Assembly: GCF_003001935.1 (NCBI RefSeq)
Contig: NZ_PVNG01000011.1
Location: 1 to 64,000, forward strand
Length of the DNA stretch: 64,000 nucleotides
Direction of reading: 5' to 3'
From: Nonomuraea fuscirosea
GTDB lineage: Bacteria > Actinomycetota > Actinomycetes > Streptosporangiales > Streptosporangiaceae
Positions 50,325-58,899 of the stretch are shown in pieces. Every line of letters starts with the position of its first letter. The stretch's first letter is position 1. Under the pieces are notes generated by a model, which searched no databases, was not told the DNA's origin, and saw nothing but the letters and a program-made list of their open reading frames with translations. Position numbers and translations under genes: made by a program.

Positions 50325-51512
50325 TCAGACCACTCCTCGGTGGCGCAGGTCATGGATCTCCGGCTCGGCCAGCCCGGCGAGGTCGCGGAGAACGTCGGCG
50401 GTGTGCTCGCCCAAGGCGGGCGCGGCGCCGCCGATGGTCGGGTCGAACCCCGAGAAGCGCCCGGCCGGGGCCTGCATGAGCCGCGGGCGGCCCGTCCTGG
50501 CGTCCGGCACCTCCACGATCGAGCCGCGGGCCCTGATGTGCGGGTCGGCGCAGATGTCGGCGGCGGAGTTGACCGGCCCGGCGGCCACGCCGGCCTCGGT
50601 GAGCAGGGACATGAGCGGTTCGAGGTCGTGGGCGGCGACGAAGGCGGCGACCCTGGCCTCGATCTCCTCGCGGTGTTCCAGCCGGGCGGTCATGGAGTTG
50701 TGGACGGCGAGGTCGCCCGCGTCCATGACGGTGACCAGCCGGCGCCACATCTGCTCGGTCGAGGCGGGCAGGGCCAGCCAGCGGCCGTCGCGGGTGCGGT
50801 AGAGGTCGTTGGGGCTGATGTGCGGGTTGCGGTTGCCCTGGCGTTCGCGGGTCTCGCCGGTGACGCCGTACTCGACGACGAAGTCCTCCATCATCCGCAG
50901 CAGCGGCTCGTACAGGGGGATGTCGGCGAGCTGGGCCTGGCCGGTGAGGTCGCGCTGGCGCAGCGCGAGCATGGCGGCGAACGCGGCGTAGATGCCGGTC
51001 ACGCCATCGGCCACGGGATAACCGGCGAAGACGGGCGGCCCGTCGGGGGTGCCGGTGCGGTGGGTCAGGCCCGCGAACGCCTCCGCGACGCGGGCGAAGC
51101 CGGGCCGGTCGGCGTACGGGCCGGTCCTGCCGAACGCGCTCACCTGGATCATCACCAGATCGGGCCGGTAGGCGCGCAGGTCGTCGAAGTCGATGCGGAA
51201 CCGGCGCAGCGTCGAAGGGCGGAAGTTGGTCACCACGATGTCCACGGCCGCGGCCAGCCGGCCGACCAGCGCGGCCGCCTCGGCGTGGTGCAGGTCGATC
51301 GTGACGCTGCGCTTGCCGCGGCCGATCATCGACCAGGCGGCCGACTCGCCGTCCTCCAGGGGCGGGTAGTGGCGAGCCGGATCGCCCGTGGCGGGATGCT
51401 CGACCTTGATCACCTCGGCGCCGAACTCGCCGAGCAGCGCGGACGCGAGCGGCCCGGCCAGGATCGTCGACACGTCCAGGACACGCACTCCGCTGAGCGG
51501 ACGGTCAGCCAC
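50325..51512 (-). CDS. CaiB/BaiF family CoA-transferase
   Basis: The 395-residue protein matches family III CoA-transferases: VRVLDVSTILAGPLASALLGEFGAEVIKVEHPATGD at the N-terminus, VVTNFRPSTLRRFRID, GRTGPYADRPGF, and SPNDLYRTRDGRWLALPAST. The conserved catalytic Asp expected near residue 170 is present in the PVADGVTGIYAAFA region. It transfers CoA between organic acids. It is the first gene of an operon with the MatC-like transporter and is divergent from a LysR gene, 110 bp away. Confidence 0.92.
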   Translation of the reverse strand: MADRPLSGVRVLDVSTILAGPLASALLGEFGAEVIKVEHPATGDPARHYPPLEDGESAAWSMIGRGKRSVTIDLHHAEAAALVGRLAAAVDIVVTNFRPSTLRRFRIDFDDLRAYRPDLVMIQVSAFGRTGPYADRPGFARVAEAFAGLTHRTGTPDGPPVFAGYPVADGVTGIYAAFAAMLALRQRDLTGQAQLADIPLYEPLLRMMEDFVVEYGVTGETRERQGNRNPHISPNDLYRTRDGRWLALPASTEQMWRRLVTVMDAGDLAVHNSMTARLEHREEIEARVAAFVAAHDLEPLMSLLTEAGVAAGPVNSAADICADPHIRARGSIVEVPDARTGRPRLMQAPAGRFSGFDPTIGGAAPALGEHTADVLRDLAGLAEPEIHDLRHRGVV

Positions 51513-51530
51513 TTGGTATTCCTTTCACCT

Positions 51531-51601
51531 CGGCTTCATCGGCCACGATCGCGCGCCGTCGGAGCGACGGGAAGACGTGGAAGCAGTTCACAGGTGAAAG
51601 G
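51531..51601. promoter_or_regulatory. Perfect 10-bp inverted repeat in the LysR/CoA-transferase spacer
   Basis: CCTTTCACCT (51531-51540) and AGGTGAAAGG (51592-51601) are exact reverse complements 51 bp apart. One copy is next to the CoA-transferase start and the other next to the LysR start, suggesting LysR binding to two sites with DNA looping. Neither arm shows a T-N11-A box by eye. Confidence 0.55.
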
Positions 51602-51622
51602 TTCTGCCTTTATGGTGGCCGC

Positions 51623-52507
51623 GTGCGGGTGGAACGGGCCCGGTATTTCCTGGCCGCCGTCGAGACGGGGTCGCTGCGCGCGGCGGCGGCCCGGTGCGGC
51701 GTGAGCCAGCCCGCGCTCGGGCAGCAGATCGCGCTGCTGGAGGAGGAGCTCGACGTCGTGCTGCTCACCCGCAGCCGGCACGGCGTGCGCCCGACCCCGG
51801 CCGGGCAGGCGCTGATCGAGCCGCTGCGCCGGCTGGTGGCGGCCGAGGAGGCGGTGCGCGAGTCGGCGATGGAGTCGAGCGGCACCTACCGGGGCCGGGT
51901 GCAGATCGGCGGCGTCACGGTGACCGTGGAGACCATCATCGCGCCGGTCGTGGGCCGGTTGCGGCAGTACCACCCGGGCCTGCGGTTCGCGGTCCGCGAG
52001 GGGGCGTCGGCCGCCGTCGAGGCCGACGTGCTCGACGGCGCGCTCGACTTCGGGGTGGTCACCATGCCGGCCGGGCCGCCCGCGCCCGGGTTGCGCCGGA
52101 TCCCGCTCATCTCCGCGCCCGTCGGCGCGTACGTGCCTACGGATCATCCGCTGGCCGGGCGGGACCGGATCCAGTGGCGCGACCTCGCGACCTGGCCGAT
52201 CGTCACCATGCGGGCGGGCACCGTGATGTGGGAGACGCTGCACCGCCACGTGCCCGCGCCGGACGTCGTGGTGCAGGCGATGTCGGCGCGGACCGTGAAG
52301 GTGATGGTCGGCCAGGGCGCCGGGGTGGGCATCCTGGCCCGGTTCGACACCTCGGCCGACATCGCGGACGTGGTCTGGCTGCCGCTGTCCGACGCCGAAC
52401 CCGTCCACCTGTGCCTGACGCAGCGTCAGGACAGCCGGCCCTCGCCCTCCGCCCTCATCGTCAGGCGGCTCATCAGGGCCAGGGCCGGCGAGCTGGCGGT
52501 CAGCTGA
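51623..52507 (+). CDS. LysR family transcriptional regulator
   Basis: 294 residues from GTG 51623. The HTH is classic LysR: ARYFLAAVETGSLRAAAARC, GVSQPALGQQIALLEEEL and VLLTRSRHGVRPTPAGQAL. The periplasmic-binding-like effector domain follows (VQIGGVTVTVETIIAPVVG, LDFGVVTMPAG, VKVMVGQGAGVGIL). It is divergent from the CoA-transferase/transporter operon and probably activates it in response to the organic-acid substrate. Its last bases overlap the 3' end of the convergent esterase gene. Confidence 0.92.
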   Translation: MRVERARYFLAAVETGSLRAAAARCGVSQPALGQQIALLEEELDVVLLTRSRHGVRPTPAGQALIEPLRRLVAAEEAVRESAMESSGTYRGRVQIGGVTVTVETIIAPVVGRLRQYHPGLRFAVREGASAAVEADVLDGALDFGVVTMPAGPPAPGLRRIPLISAPVGAYVPTDHPLAGRDRIQWRDLATWPIVTMRAGTVMWETLHRHVPAPDVVVQAMSARTVKVMVGQGAGVGILARFDTSADIADVVWLPLSDAEPVHLCLTQRQDSRPSPSALIVRRLIRARAGELAVS

Positions 52508-53882
52508 TCGAGCAGGTGTTGGCCACGTCGCCCGAGGTCTGGCGCGGGATGGTGGCGCTGGGAGGCGGCTGCTGCTGCCCGGCCGTCCAGCGTTCCAGCG
52601 CCTCGAACGCGGTCCGCATGCACGGCAGCAGGGGCCGCATCCGGTCGGGGAACATGTCGTACTCGATGTCGAGGTGGGAGGCGCCCTCGATCCGGTAGTA
52701 GCGGTGCTTGGCGGCCCGGCCCTGCGCGCGCACCGACTTGGCGTACGCGTCGCCGTGCACCTTGATCGGCAGCAGCGTGTCCAGCGTTCCATGCACGGTG
52801 ATCAGCGGCTTGCCGATGCGGCCGGTGTGCGAGGCCCGCTTCACCGCCTGGTGCACGCTCTTCGGCCGCGCGTAGAAGTCGTAGTCGGCGTCACAGTTCG
52901 GCGTGCCGCTCTGGCAGAACGGGATGCCCGCGTCGAGGTCGCCGTCGAAGTCCGGGTCGAGCTCCTCGCGGACTTTGCGCTGGGTGGCGTCCCACAGGAT
53001 GCGGTAGTTGAAGTCCCACAGGAACTCCGAGCCGGGGGCGAAGCCGGCCCGCAGCATCGCGGCGTGCGCCTCGGGGTCCCCGGTCGCCGCGTACTTGGGA
53101 TATTCGCGCAGCGCCACCGGCAGGTAGGTCAGCGCGTTCGGCCGGCCGTCCGGCGGCCAGAAGGTGCCTTCCGAGTCGACGCCGCCGTCGTACAGCTCGG
53201 GGTGGTTCTCCAGGGCCCAGCGCACGAGCTGGCCGCCGTTGGAGATGCCCATCGCGTACGTCTTGCGCAGCTTCTTCCCGTAGTGGCGGGCCACGGTCAC
53301 CCTGGCCGCGACGGTGACCTCGATCATCCGCCGGTACCACTCGGTGATGGCGTCGCCAGGGCGCTTCCCGTCCTTGTAGAACTCCAGGTCGACGTTGCCC
53401 TTGTCGGTCGAGGCGTAGGCGTAGCCCTTGGCCAGCACCCAGTCGGAGATGGTGAAGTCGTTGGCGTACTGGCGGCGGTTGCCCGGCGCTCCCGCGACGA
53501 CCAGCCCGCCGTTCCACCGCTCGGGCAGCCGGATGACGAACTGCGCGTCGTGGTTCCAGCCGTGGGTGGGGTTGCTGGTGGAGGTGTCGTCGAAGTAGCC
53601 GTCGATCTGGATCCCCGGCACACCGCTCGGGTTGCGGGTGGCCGTCGAGTGCAGCCCCGTCCAGTCGGCCGGATCGGTGTGTCCCGAGGCGGTCGTGCTG
53701 GCGGTGGTCAGGTCGTCCAGGCAGGCGGCGACCTGGTGCCGGGCACCCGGTACGTGCAGACTGCCCAGGCGGCCGCAGCGGGCGTCGGCCGGCGCGGCGG
53801 AGGCCACCGGCGCCAGGGGGAGAGCCAGGAACGTGGCCACCAGGGCCGGGAGGAGGGCGGATCTGCGGAACGGAAAAGACAT
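52500..53882 (-). CDS. Secreted tannase/3-hydroxybutyrate-oligomer-hydrolase-like esterase
   Basis: 460 residues with a Sec signal peptide (FRRSALLPALVATFLALPLA, cleavage after ASA). The alpha/beta hydrolase core has the nucleophile elbow GISNGG, TVHGTLDTLLPI with the acid Asp, and IEGASHLDIEYD with the catalytic His. The N-terminal segment NGGLVVAGAPGNRRQYAND supplies the oxyanion region. The pattern suits tannase/feruloyl-esterase relatives or extracellular 3HB oligomer hydrolases. The stop codon overlaps the 3' end of the LysR gene (8-bp overlap). No partner gene is seen. Confidence 0.8.
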   Translation of the reverse strand: MSFPFRRSALLPALVATFLALPLAPVASAAPADARCGRLGSLHVPGARHQVAACLDDLTTASTTASGHTDPADWTGLHSTATRNPSGVPGIQIDGYFDDTSTSNPTHGWNHDAQFVIRLPERWNGGLVVAGAPGNRRQYANDFTISDWVLAKGYAYASTDKGNVDLEFYKDGKRPGDAITEWYRRMIEVTVAARVTVARHYGKKLRKTYAMGISNGGQLVRWALENHPELYDGGVDSEGTFWPPDGRPNALTYLPVALREYPKYAATGDPEAHAAMLRAGFAPGSEFLWDFNYRILWDATQRKVREELDPDFDGDLDAGIPFCQSGTPNCDADYDFYARPKSVHQAVKRASHTGRIGKPLITVHGTLDTLLPIKVHGDAYAKSVRAQGRAAKHRYYRIEGASHLDIEYDMFPDRMRPLLPCMRTAFEALERWTAGQQQPPPSATIPRQTSGDVANTCSIS

Positions 53883-54183
53883 GTGCGACTCCCATCGGTC
53901 AGGCCGTGGTGGACGCCATGGTGATCGACGGCGGCGGGCGCGGCGACGTATGCGGTCGCCACTGTTCCCCGGCTACCTGTGGACACGTCCTCCACCGCCG
54001 CGCCGCCGGCGAGCCGGCCGGACCGGTGGCGGGCGTCACGGAGGAGTCCGCCCGCCGAAGAGGTGTGTACCACCGCACATCGGGCGGGACGAATGTGGAG
54101 GCACGTCACCTGGTCCCCCGTCCTGGCCGCCACCTAGCGTTCACGGTGTTCCAGCTCACCTTGTGAGTCGTGAGGAGGGGTGC
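53883..54183 (+). promoter_or_regulatory. 301-bp upstream region of the livG operon
   Basis: Between the divergent esterase start and livG. The last bases GAGGAGGGG form a strong ribosome binding site for livG (54174-54182). TAGCGT near 54137 could be part of a -10 element. Nothing else can be called with confidence; the middle is very GC-rich with Arg/Ala-rich reading frames. Confidence 0.4.
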
Positions 54184-54981
54184 ATGGGCGAAGGTCCCGC
54201 GGCGGGCCCGCACGATGCCGGATCCGTCCCCGTCCTGCGGGCGCGAGGACTGGTCAGGGAGTTCCGCGGCTTCCGCGCCGTGGACGGCGTCGACCTGGAC
54301 GTGGCCGAGGGCAGCGTGCACGCCCTGGTGGGACCCAACGGCGCCGGCAAGACCACCCTGTTCAACCTGCTCACCGGATTCCTCAGGCCGACCGCGGGCA
54401 GCGTCGTGATCGACGGCCACAAGGAGCTGGTCGGGCGCACCCCCGAGGCGATCAGCCGGCTGGGTTTGGCGCGCTCGTTCCAGATCACCAGCCTGTTCGC
54501 CGAGCTGACCCCGCACCAGCACCTGGAGCTGGCCCTGGCCGGGCCGACCGGGCTCGGCTGGCGCTTCTGGCGCTCCGACCGGGCGCTGGCCCGCTTCACC
54601 GCCCCGGCCGCCGAACTGCTCGCCCGGGTCGGGCTGGCCGGCCACGGCGACGTGCCCGCGGGCTCGCTGTCGTACGGACGCAAAAGAGCCCTGGAACTGG
54701 CGCTCGCCCTGGCCCTCGACCCCAAGGTGCTGCTGCTCGACGAGCCGACGGCCGGGATGGGCGCGGAGGACGTGGACCGCACCATCGAGCTCGTCCAGGA
54801 GATCCGCGCGGGCCGCACCGTGGTCATGGTGGAGCACAACATGAACGTGGTCGCCAGCCTCGCCGACCGGGTGACCGTGCTGCAGCACGGCAAGGTGCTG
54901 GTCGAGGGGCCGTACGCCGAGATCCGCCACGACCCTCGCGTCATCACCGCCTACCTGGGGGACTCCGATGTTGCGCGTTGA
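54184..54981 (+). CDS. livG: Branched-chain amino acid-type ABC transporter ATP-binding protein
   Basis: 265 residues from ATG 54184. Walker A GPNGAGKTT, Q-loop RSFQITSLF, signature LSYGRKRALELALALAL and Walker B VLLLDEPTAGMG are present. The C-terminal PYAEIRHDPRVITAYLG is the LivG mark. It overlaps livF by 14 bp. The substrate of the transporter may be a branched-chain amino acid, urea, an amide or another small molecule. Confidence 0.92.
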   Translation: MGEGPAAGPHDAGSVPVLRARGLVREFRGFRAVDGVDLDVAEGSVHALVGPNGAGKTTLFNLLTGFLRPTAGSVVIDGHKELVGRTPEAISRLGLARSFQITSLFAELTPHQHLELALAGPTGLGWRFWRSDRALARFTAPAAELLARVGLAGHGDVPAGSLSYGRKRALELALALALDPKVLLLDEPTAGMGAEDVDRTIELVQEIRAGRTVVMVEHNMNVVASLADRVTVLQHGKVLVEGPYAEIRHDPRVITAYLGDSDVAR

Positions 54982-55681
54982 CGGACTGTCCGCCTGGTAC
55001 GGCGAGGCGCAGGCACTGCGCGAGGTGTCGATGCGGGTCGACGAGGGTGAGATCGTCACCCTCGTCGGCCGCAACGGCGCCGGCAAGACCACCCTGCTGC
55101 GCTGCCTGATGGGCCTGCACGGGACCTACGGCAGGACCATGGGCACGATCTCCGTCTCCGGCGTCGACGTCACCGGGCTGCCCCCGCACGCCAGGGCCCG
55201 CCGCGGCCTCGGTTACGTCCCGGACGACCGCGGCATCTACGCCACCCTGTCGGTGGAGGAGAACCTCATGCTCGCGCCCGTGGTGAAGAGCGGCGGCGGC
55301 CCCGAGCCGTGGCCGCTGGAGCGCGTGTACGAGACGTTCCCGCACCTGAGGGAGCGGCGCCGCTCGCCGGGCACGACGCTGTCGGGCGGCGAGCAGCAGA
55401 TGCTCGTGCTCGCCCGGGTGCTGCGCACGGGAGCCAGGCTGCTGCTGTGCGACGAGCCGACCGAGGGCCTGTCGCCGCTGTTCGTCCAGCGCATCGGCGA
55501 GATCCTGCGCGAGGTCAGGGAGGCGGGCACGACGGTGCTGCTGGTCGAGCAGAACGTGCACTTCGCCGCCTCCGTCGCCGACCGCCACTACCTGCTCGCC
55601 GAGGGCCGCATCGTCGAGTCGCTGGACCGCGACCAGGTACGCGAACGCGAGCACCAGCTACTCGAATACCTCGGAATCTGA
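54968..55681 (+). CDS. livF: Branched-chain amino acid-type ABC transporter ATP-binding protein
   Basis: 237 residues. Walker A GRNGAGKTT, LSGGEQQMLVLARVL signature, Walker B LLLCDEPTEGLSP and switch HxxxxA in VEQNVHF fit LivF. The tail YLLAEGRIVES, then a conserved YLGI end, is typical. It partners with LivG as the ATPase dimer. Confidence 0.92.
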   Translation: MLRVDGLSAWYGEAQALREVSMRVDEGEIVTLVGRNGAGKTTLLRCLMGLHGTYGRTMGTISVSGVDVTGLPPHARARRGLGYVPDDRGIYATLSVEENLMLAPVVKSGGGPEPWPLERVYETFPHLRERRRSPGTTLSGGEQQMLVLARVLRTGARLLLCDEPTEGLSPLFVQRIGEILREVREAGTTVLLVEQNVHFAASVADRHYLLAEGRIVESLDRDQVREREHQLLEYLGI

Positions 55682-55737
55682 CGACCGCCACCCAGTGACA
55701 GAACGGCCGAGCGCCCGGGAACAGAGGAGATGCCGTA

Positions 55738-56979
55738 ATGCGAATCACGGGCTGGAGCGGCGGGCTGGCCGCCGCCGGGCTGCTGCTGGCCGGCTGCGGA
55801 GGCGGGCCGGGCGGCGGCGGAGGAGCGATCAGCGACGGCGGGGTGACGCTGGCCGTGCTGAACGACCAGTCGGGCATCTACGCCGACACCTCGGGCCGCA
55901 GTTCCATCGAGGCGGTCAAGATGGCCGTGGACGACTACAAGGCCAAGTACGGCGACAAGGCGGTGGCCACGAAGATCGAGGTGACCGGCGCCGACCACCA
56001 GAACAAGCCCGAGATCGCCAACTCCAAGGCGCAGGAGCTCTACGACCGCCAGCACGCGGACGTGATCCTCGACGTGCCCACCTCGTCCGCCGCGCTCGCC
56101 GTCGCCACCGTGGCCAAGAACAAGAAGAAGGTGTTCATCGACGTCGGCGCCGCCAGCACCGAGCTGGAGGGCAAGTCGTGCAACAAGTACACCTTCCACT
56201 ACGGCTACAACAGCTACATGCTGGCCCACGGCACCGGCACGGAGGTCACCAAGGCCGGCGCCAAGAACTGGTACATCGTCTACCCGGACTACGCGTTCGG
56301 CCAGGACATGACCAAGACGTTCAGCGCGGCCATCAAGGGAGCCGGCGGCTCCGTGGTCGGGTCCGACCCGACCCCGTTCCCCAACGACAACTTCTCCACG
56401 TTCCTGCTCAAGGCGCCGGGGCTCGACCCCAAGCCGCAGGTGCTCGGCACCATGCACGCCGGCGGTGACCTGGTCAACCTGGTCAAGCAGTACAACGAGT
56501 ACAAGCTGCGCGACAAGAACGTCACGCTGGCGATCGGGCTGCTGCTGCTCAGCGACATCCACTCGCTCGGGCCCGACGCCCTGGCCGGCACCCGCTACAC
56601 CACCATGTGGACCTGGAACTTCGACGAGAAGACCAGGGCCTGGGCGGACAGGTTCCAGGCCAAGCTGAACAAGCGGCCGACCGCCAACATGGCCGCCAAC
56701 TACTCGGCCGCCCTGCAGTACCTGGAGGCCGTGCAGCGGGCCGGCACCGACAACGCCGACAAGGTGGTCGCGCAGCTGGAGGGCCAGAAGGTCGAGGACA
56801 TGTTCGTCCGCAACGGCACCATCCGCGCCCAGGACCACCTGCTGCTGCACGACTCCTACCTGGCGGAGGTCAAGGGATCCGCCGACGTCAAGGAGCCGTA
56901 CGACTACGAGAAGGTGCTCAACACCATCCCGGCCGCTGAGGCGTTCCAGCCGCAGCCCGACCCGGCGTGCAAGCTGTAG
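55738..56979 (+). CDS. livK: Branched-chain amino acid-type ABC transporter substrate-binding lipoprotein
   Basis: 413 residues with a lipobox (LLLAGCGGG, Cys at about 20). A type I periplasmic-binding fold follows: VTLAVLNDQSGIYADTSG, VILDVPTSSAALAVATVAKNKKKVFID, WYIVYPDYAFGQDMTKTFSAAIKGAGGSVVG and NTMHAGGDLVN-like segments. It captures the ligand outside the membrane. The ligand cannot be predicted. It lies between livF and the permease genes. Confidence 0.9.
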   Translation: MRITGWSGGLAAAGLLLAGCGGGPGGGGGAISDGGVTLAVLNDQSGIYADTSGRSSIEAVKMAVDDYKAKYGDKAVATKIEVTGADHQNKPEIANSKAQELYDRQHADVILDVPTSSAALAVATVAKNKKKVFIDVGAASTELEGKSCNKYTFHYGYNSYMLAHGTGTEVTKAGAKNWYIVYPDYAFGQDMTKTFSAAIKGAGGSVVGSDPTPFPNDNFSTFLLKAPGLDPKPQVLGTMHAGGDLVNLVKQYNEYKLRDKNVTLAIGLLLLSDIHSLGPDALAGTRYTTMWTWNFDEKTRAWADRFQAKLNKRPTANMAANYSAALQYLEAVQRAGTDNADKVVAQLEGQKVEDMFVRNGTIRAQDHLLLHDSYLAEVKGSADVKEPYDYEKVLNTIPAAEAFQPQPDPACKL

Positions 56980-56989
56980 GCGGCAGGAC

Positions 56990-57853
56990 GTGCTCCAGCA
57001 AGCGTTCAACGGGCTGGTGGGCGGGTCGTTCTACGCCCTGCTCGCCCTCGGCCTGGCCGTCATCTTCGGCATGCTCGGCGTGGTCAACCTCGCGCACGGC
57101 GCGTTCTACATGCTCGGCGCGTTCGGGGCGTTCATCGCGCTCGACGCGTTCGGCCTGAACTTCTGGGTGGCACTGGTGCTGGTGCCGCTGCTGCTCGGCG
57201 TGGCCGGCGCCGTGCTGGAGCGGCTGTTCGTGCGGCGGCTGACGCCGCTCGACCCGCTCTACAACTTCCTGTTCACCTTCGGGCTCGCGCTCATCCTCCA
57301 GGACCTCGTCCGGCGCGAGTACGGGGTGAACTCCCAGCCCTACCCCCGGCCGCCCGAGCTGGCCGGCACGGTCGACCTGGGGCTGTTCACCTACCCGGCC
57401 TACCAGGTGTTCGTGCTGGCGGTGTCGGCGCTGATGTGCGTCGCGGTGTGGGTGGTGCTCACCAGGACCCGGGTGGGCATGATCGTCCGGGCCGCGACCG
57501 AGCGGCCTGAGCTGACCAGGGCGCTCGGCATCGACGTCGGCCGCTGGGTGACGCCGGTGTTCGGCTTCGGGATCGCGCTGGCCGCGTTCGCCGGGGTGCT
57601 GGCCGCGCCGATGCGCGCGGTCAACCCGCTGATGGGCGCCGACCTGATCATCACCGTCTTCGCCGTGGTCGTGATCGGCGGGCTCGGCTCGGTGTTCGGC
57701 TCGGTCGCCGCCGGGTTCGCCGTCGGGCTGGTGTCGGCGCTGGGCAACCTGTACGTGCCCGCGCTCTCCCAGATCACGGTGTTCATCCTGATGGCCGCCG
57801 TGCTGCTGTGGCGCCCGGCCGGGTTGTTCGGACGTGAGGAGGCGTACCGGTGA
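56990..57853 (+). CDS. livH: Branched-chain amino acid-type ABC transporter permease
   Basis: 287 residues from GTG 56990. It has eight predicted membrane helices and LivH hallmarks: GLVGGSFYALLALGLAVIFGMLGVVNLAHGAFYMLGA, RLFVRRLTPLDPLYNFLFTFGLALI, and AVVVIGGLGSVFGSVAAGF. The EAA-like loop RPELTRALGIDVGR contacts the ATPases. The stop overlaps the livM start by four bases. Confidence 0.92.
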   Translation: MLQQAFNGLVGGSFYALLALGLAVIFGMLGVVNLAHGAFYMLGAFGAFIALDAFGLNFWVALVLVPLLLGVAGAVLERLFVRRLTPLDPLYNFLFTFGLALILQDLVRREYGVNSQPYPRPPELAGTVDLGLFTYPAYQVFVLAVSALMCVAVWVVLTRTRVGMIVRAATERPELTRALGIDVGRWVTPVFGFGIALAAFAGVLAAPMRAVNPLMGADLIITVFAVVVIGGLGSVFGSVAAGFAVGLVSALGNLYVPALSQITVFILMAAVLLWRPAGLFGREEAYR

Positions 57854-58899
57854 TCTTGTCCAGGCTGGCCCGCTCGGGCCGGGGCGGGATCGTGCTCCTG
57901 GTGCTCGGGCTGCTGGCCGCCCTCGTCCTGCCGTGGCTGATCTATCCGCCGGTCGCGCTGGACATCGCCTGCTGGGCGCTGTTCGCCGCCGCCGTGGACC
58001 TGCTGCTGGGCTTCACCGGGCTGCTGTCGTTCGGGCACGCCGCGTTCTGGGGCGGGTCGGCGTACTGCACGGGGCTGATCGTGCTGCACGGCGGGATGCC
58101 GTTCCCGGTGGCGATCATCGGCGGCGCGCTGTTCGCGGCGCTGCTGGCGCTGCCGATCGGCCTGCTGTCGGTCCGGCTGACCGGCATCTACTTCGCCATG
58201 GTCACCCTGGCCTTCGCCCAGATGATCTACTTCGTGGCCAACCAGTGGCGCGACGTCACCGGCGGCGAGAACGGGCTCCAGGGCATCCCCCGCGAGTTCC
58301 TCGGCCTCGACCTGTCCGATCCGTTCTTCTTCTACTACGCGGGGCTGCCGTTCGTGCTGGCCGGGCTGTTCGCCGCGTGGCGGATCGTGCGCTCGCCGTT
58401 CGGCCGGGTGCTGGTGTCGATCCGCGACAACCCGGCCCGCGCGCGTGCCCTCGGCTATCCCGTCGAGCGCTACCGGCTGCTGGCCTTCGTCCTGTCAGCC
58501 GCGCTGGCGGGCACGGCCGGCGGCGTCTTCGCCATCGGCCACGGCTTCGCCGCGCTCGACGGGCTCTACTGGACCACCTCGGGCCAGGTGGTGATGATGG
58601 TCATCCTCGGCGGCATCGGCACGCTGTGGGGCGGGGCCATCGGCGCCGCCATCGTCGTCCAGCTCCAGGACTTCCTCGCGACCGCCGGGTTCGAGGGCGT
58701 CGGCATCGTCACGGGCTCGATCTTCATCGTGATCGTGCTGCTGTTCCGGCGCGGCATCTGGGGGACGGCCCGGCACCTGCTGATCTCCCGGCGGCAGGCC
58801 GATCCGCCGGTCAGCCCCGCAGCCGGTGCAGCCGAAGAGCCAGTTGAATCTCCAGAGCCCGCTCCGGCTCCTGCCAGTCCTCACCCAGCAGGCGACTGA
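57850..58899 (+). CDS. livM: Branched-chain amino acid-type ABC transporter permease
   Basis: 349 residues from GTG 57850. LivM hallmarks are VDLLLGFTGLLSFGHAAFWGGSAYCTGLI, MVTLAFAQMIYFVANQWRDVTGGENGLQGIPR, the EAA-like RDNPARARALGYPVERYR, and VMMVILGGIGTLWGGAIGAA. The C-terminal 30 residues are Pro/Ala-rich and extend 89 bp into the convergent regulator gene on the other strand. Confidence 0.92.
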   Translation: MILSRLARSGRGGIVLLVLGLLAALVLPWLIYPPVALDIACWALFAAAVDLLLGFTGLLSFGHAAFWGGSAYCTGLIVLHGGMPFPVAIIGGALFAALLALPIGLLSVRLTGIYFAMVTLAFAQMIYFVANQWRDVTGGENGLQGIPREFLGLDLSDPFFFYYAGLPFVLAGLFAAWRIVRSPFGRVLVSIRDNPARARALGYPVERYRLLAFVLSAALAGTAGGVFAIGHGFAALDGLYWTTSGQVVMMVILGGIGTLWGGAIGAAIVVQLQDFLATAGFEGVGIVTGSIFIVIVLLFRRGIWGTARHLLISRRQADPPVSPAAGAAEEPVESPEPAPAPASPHPAGD

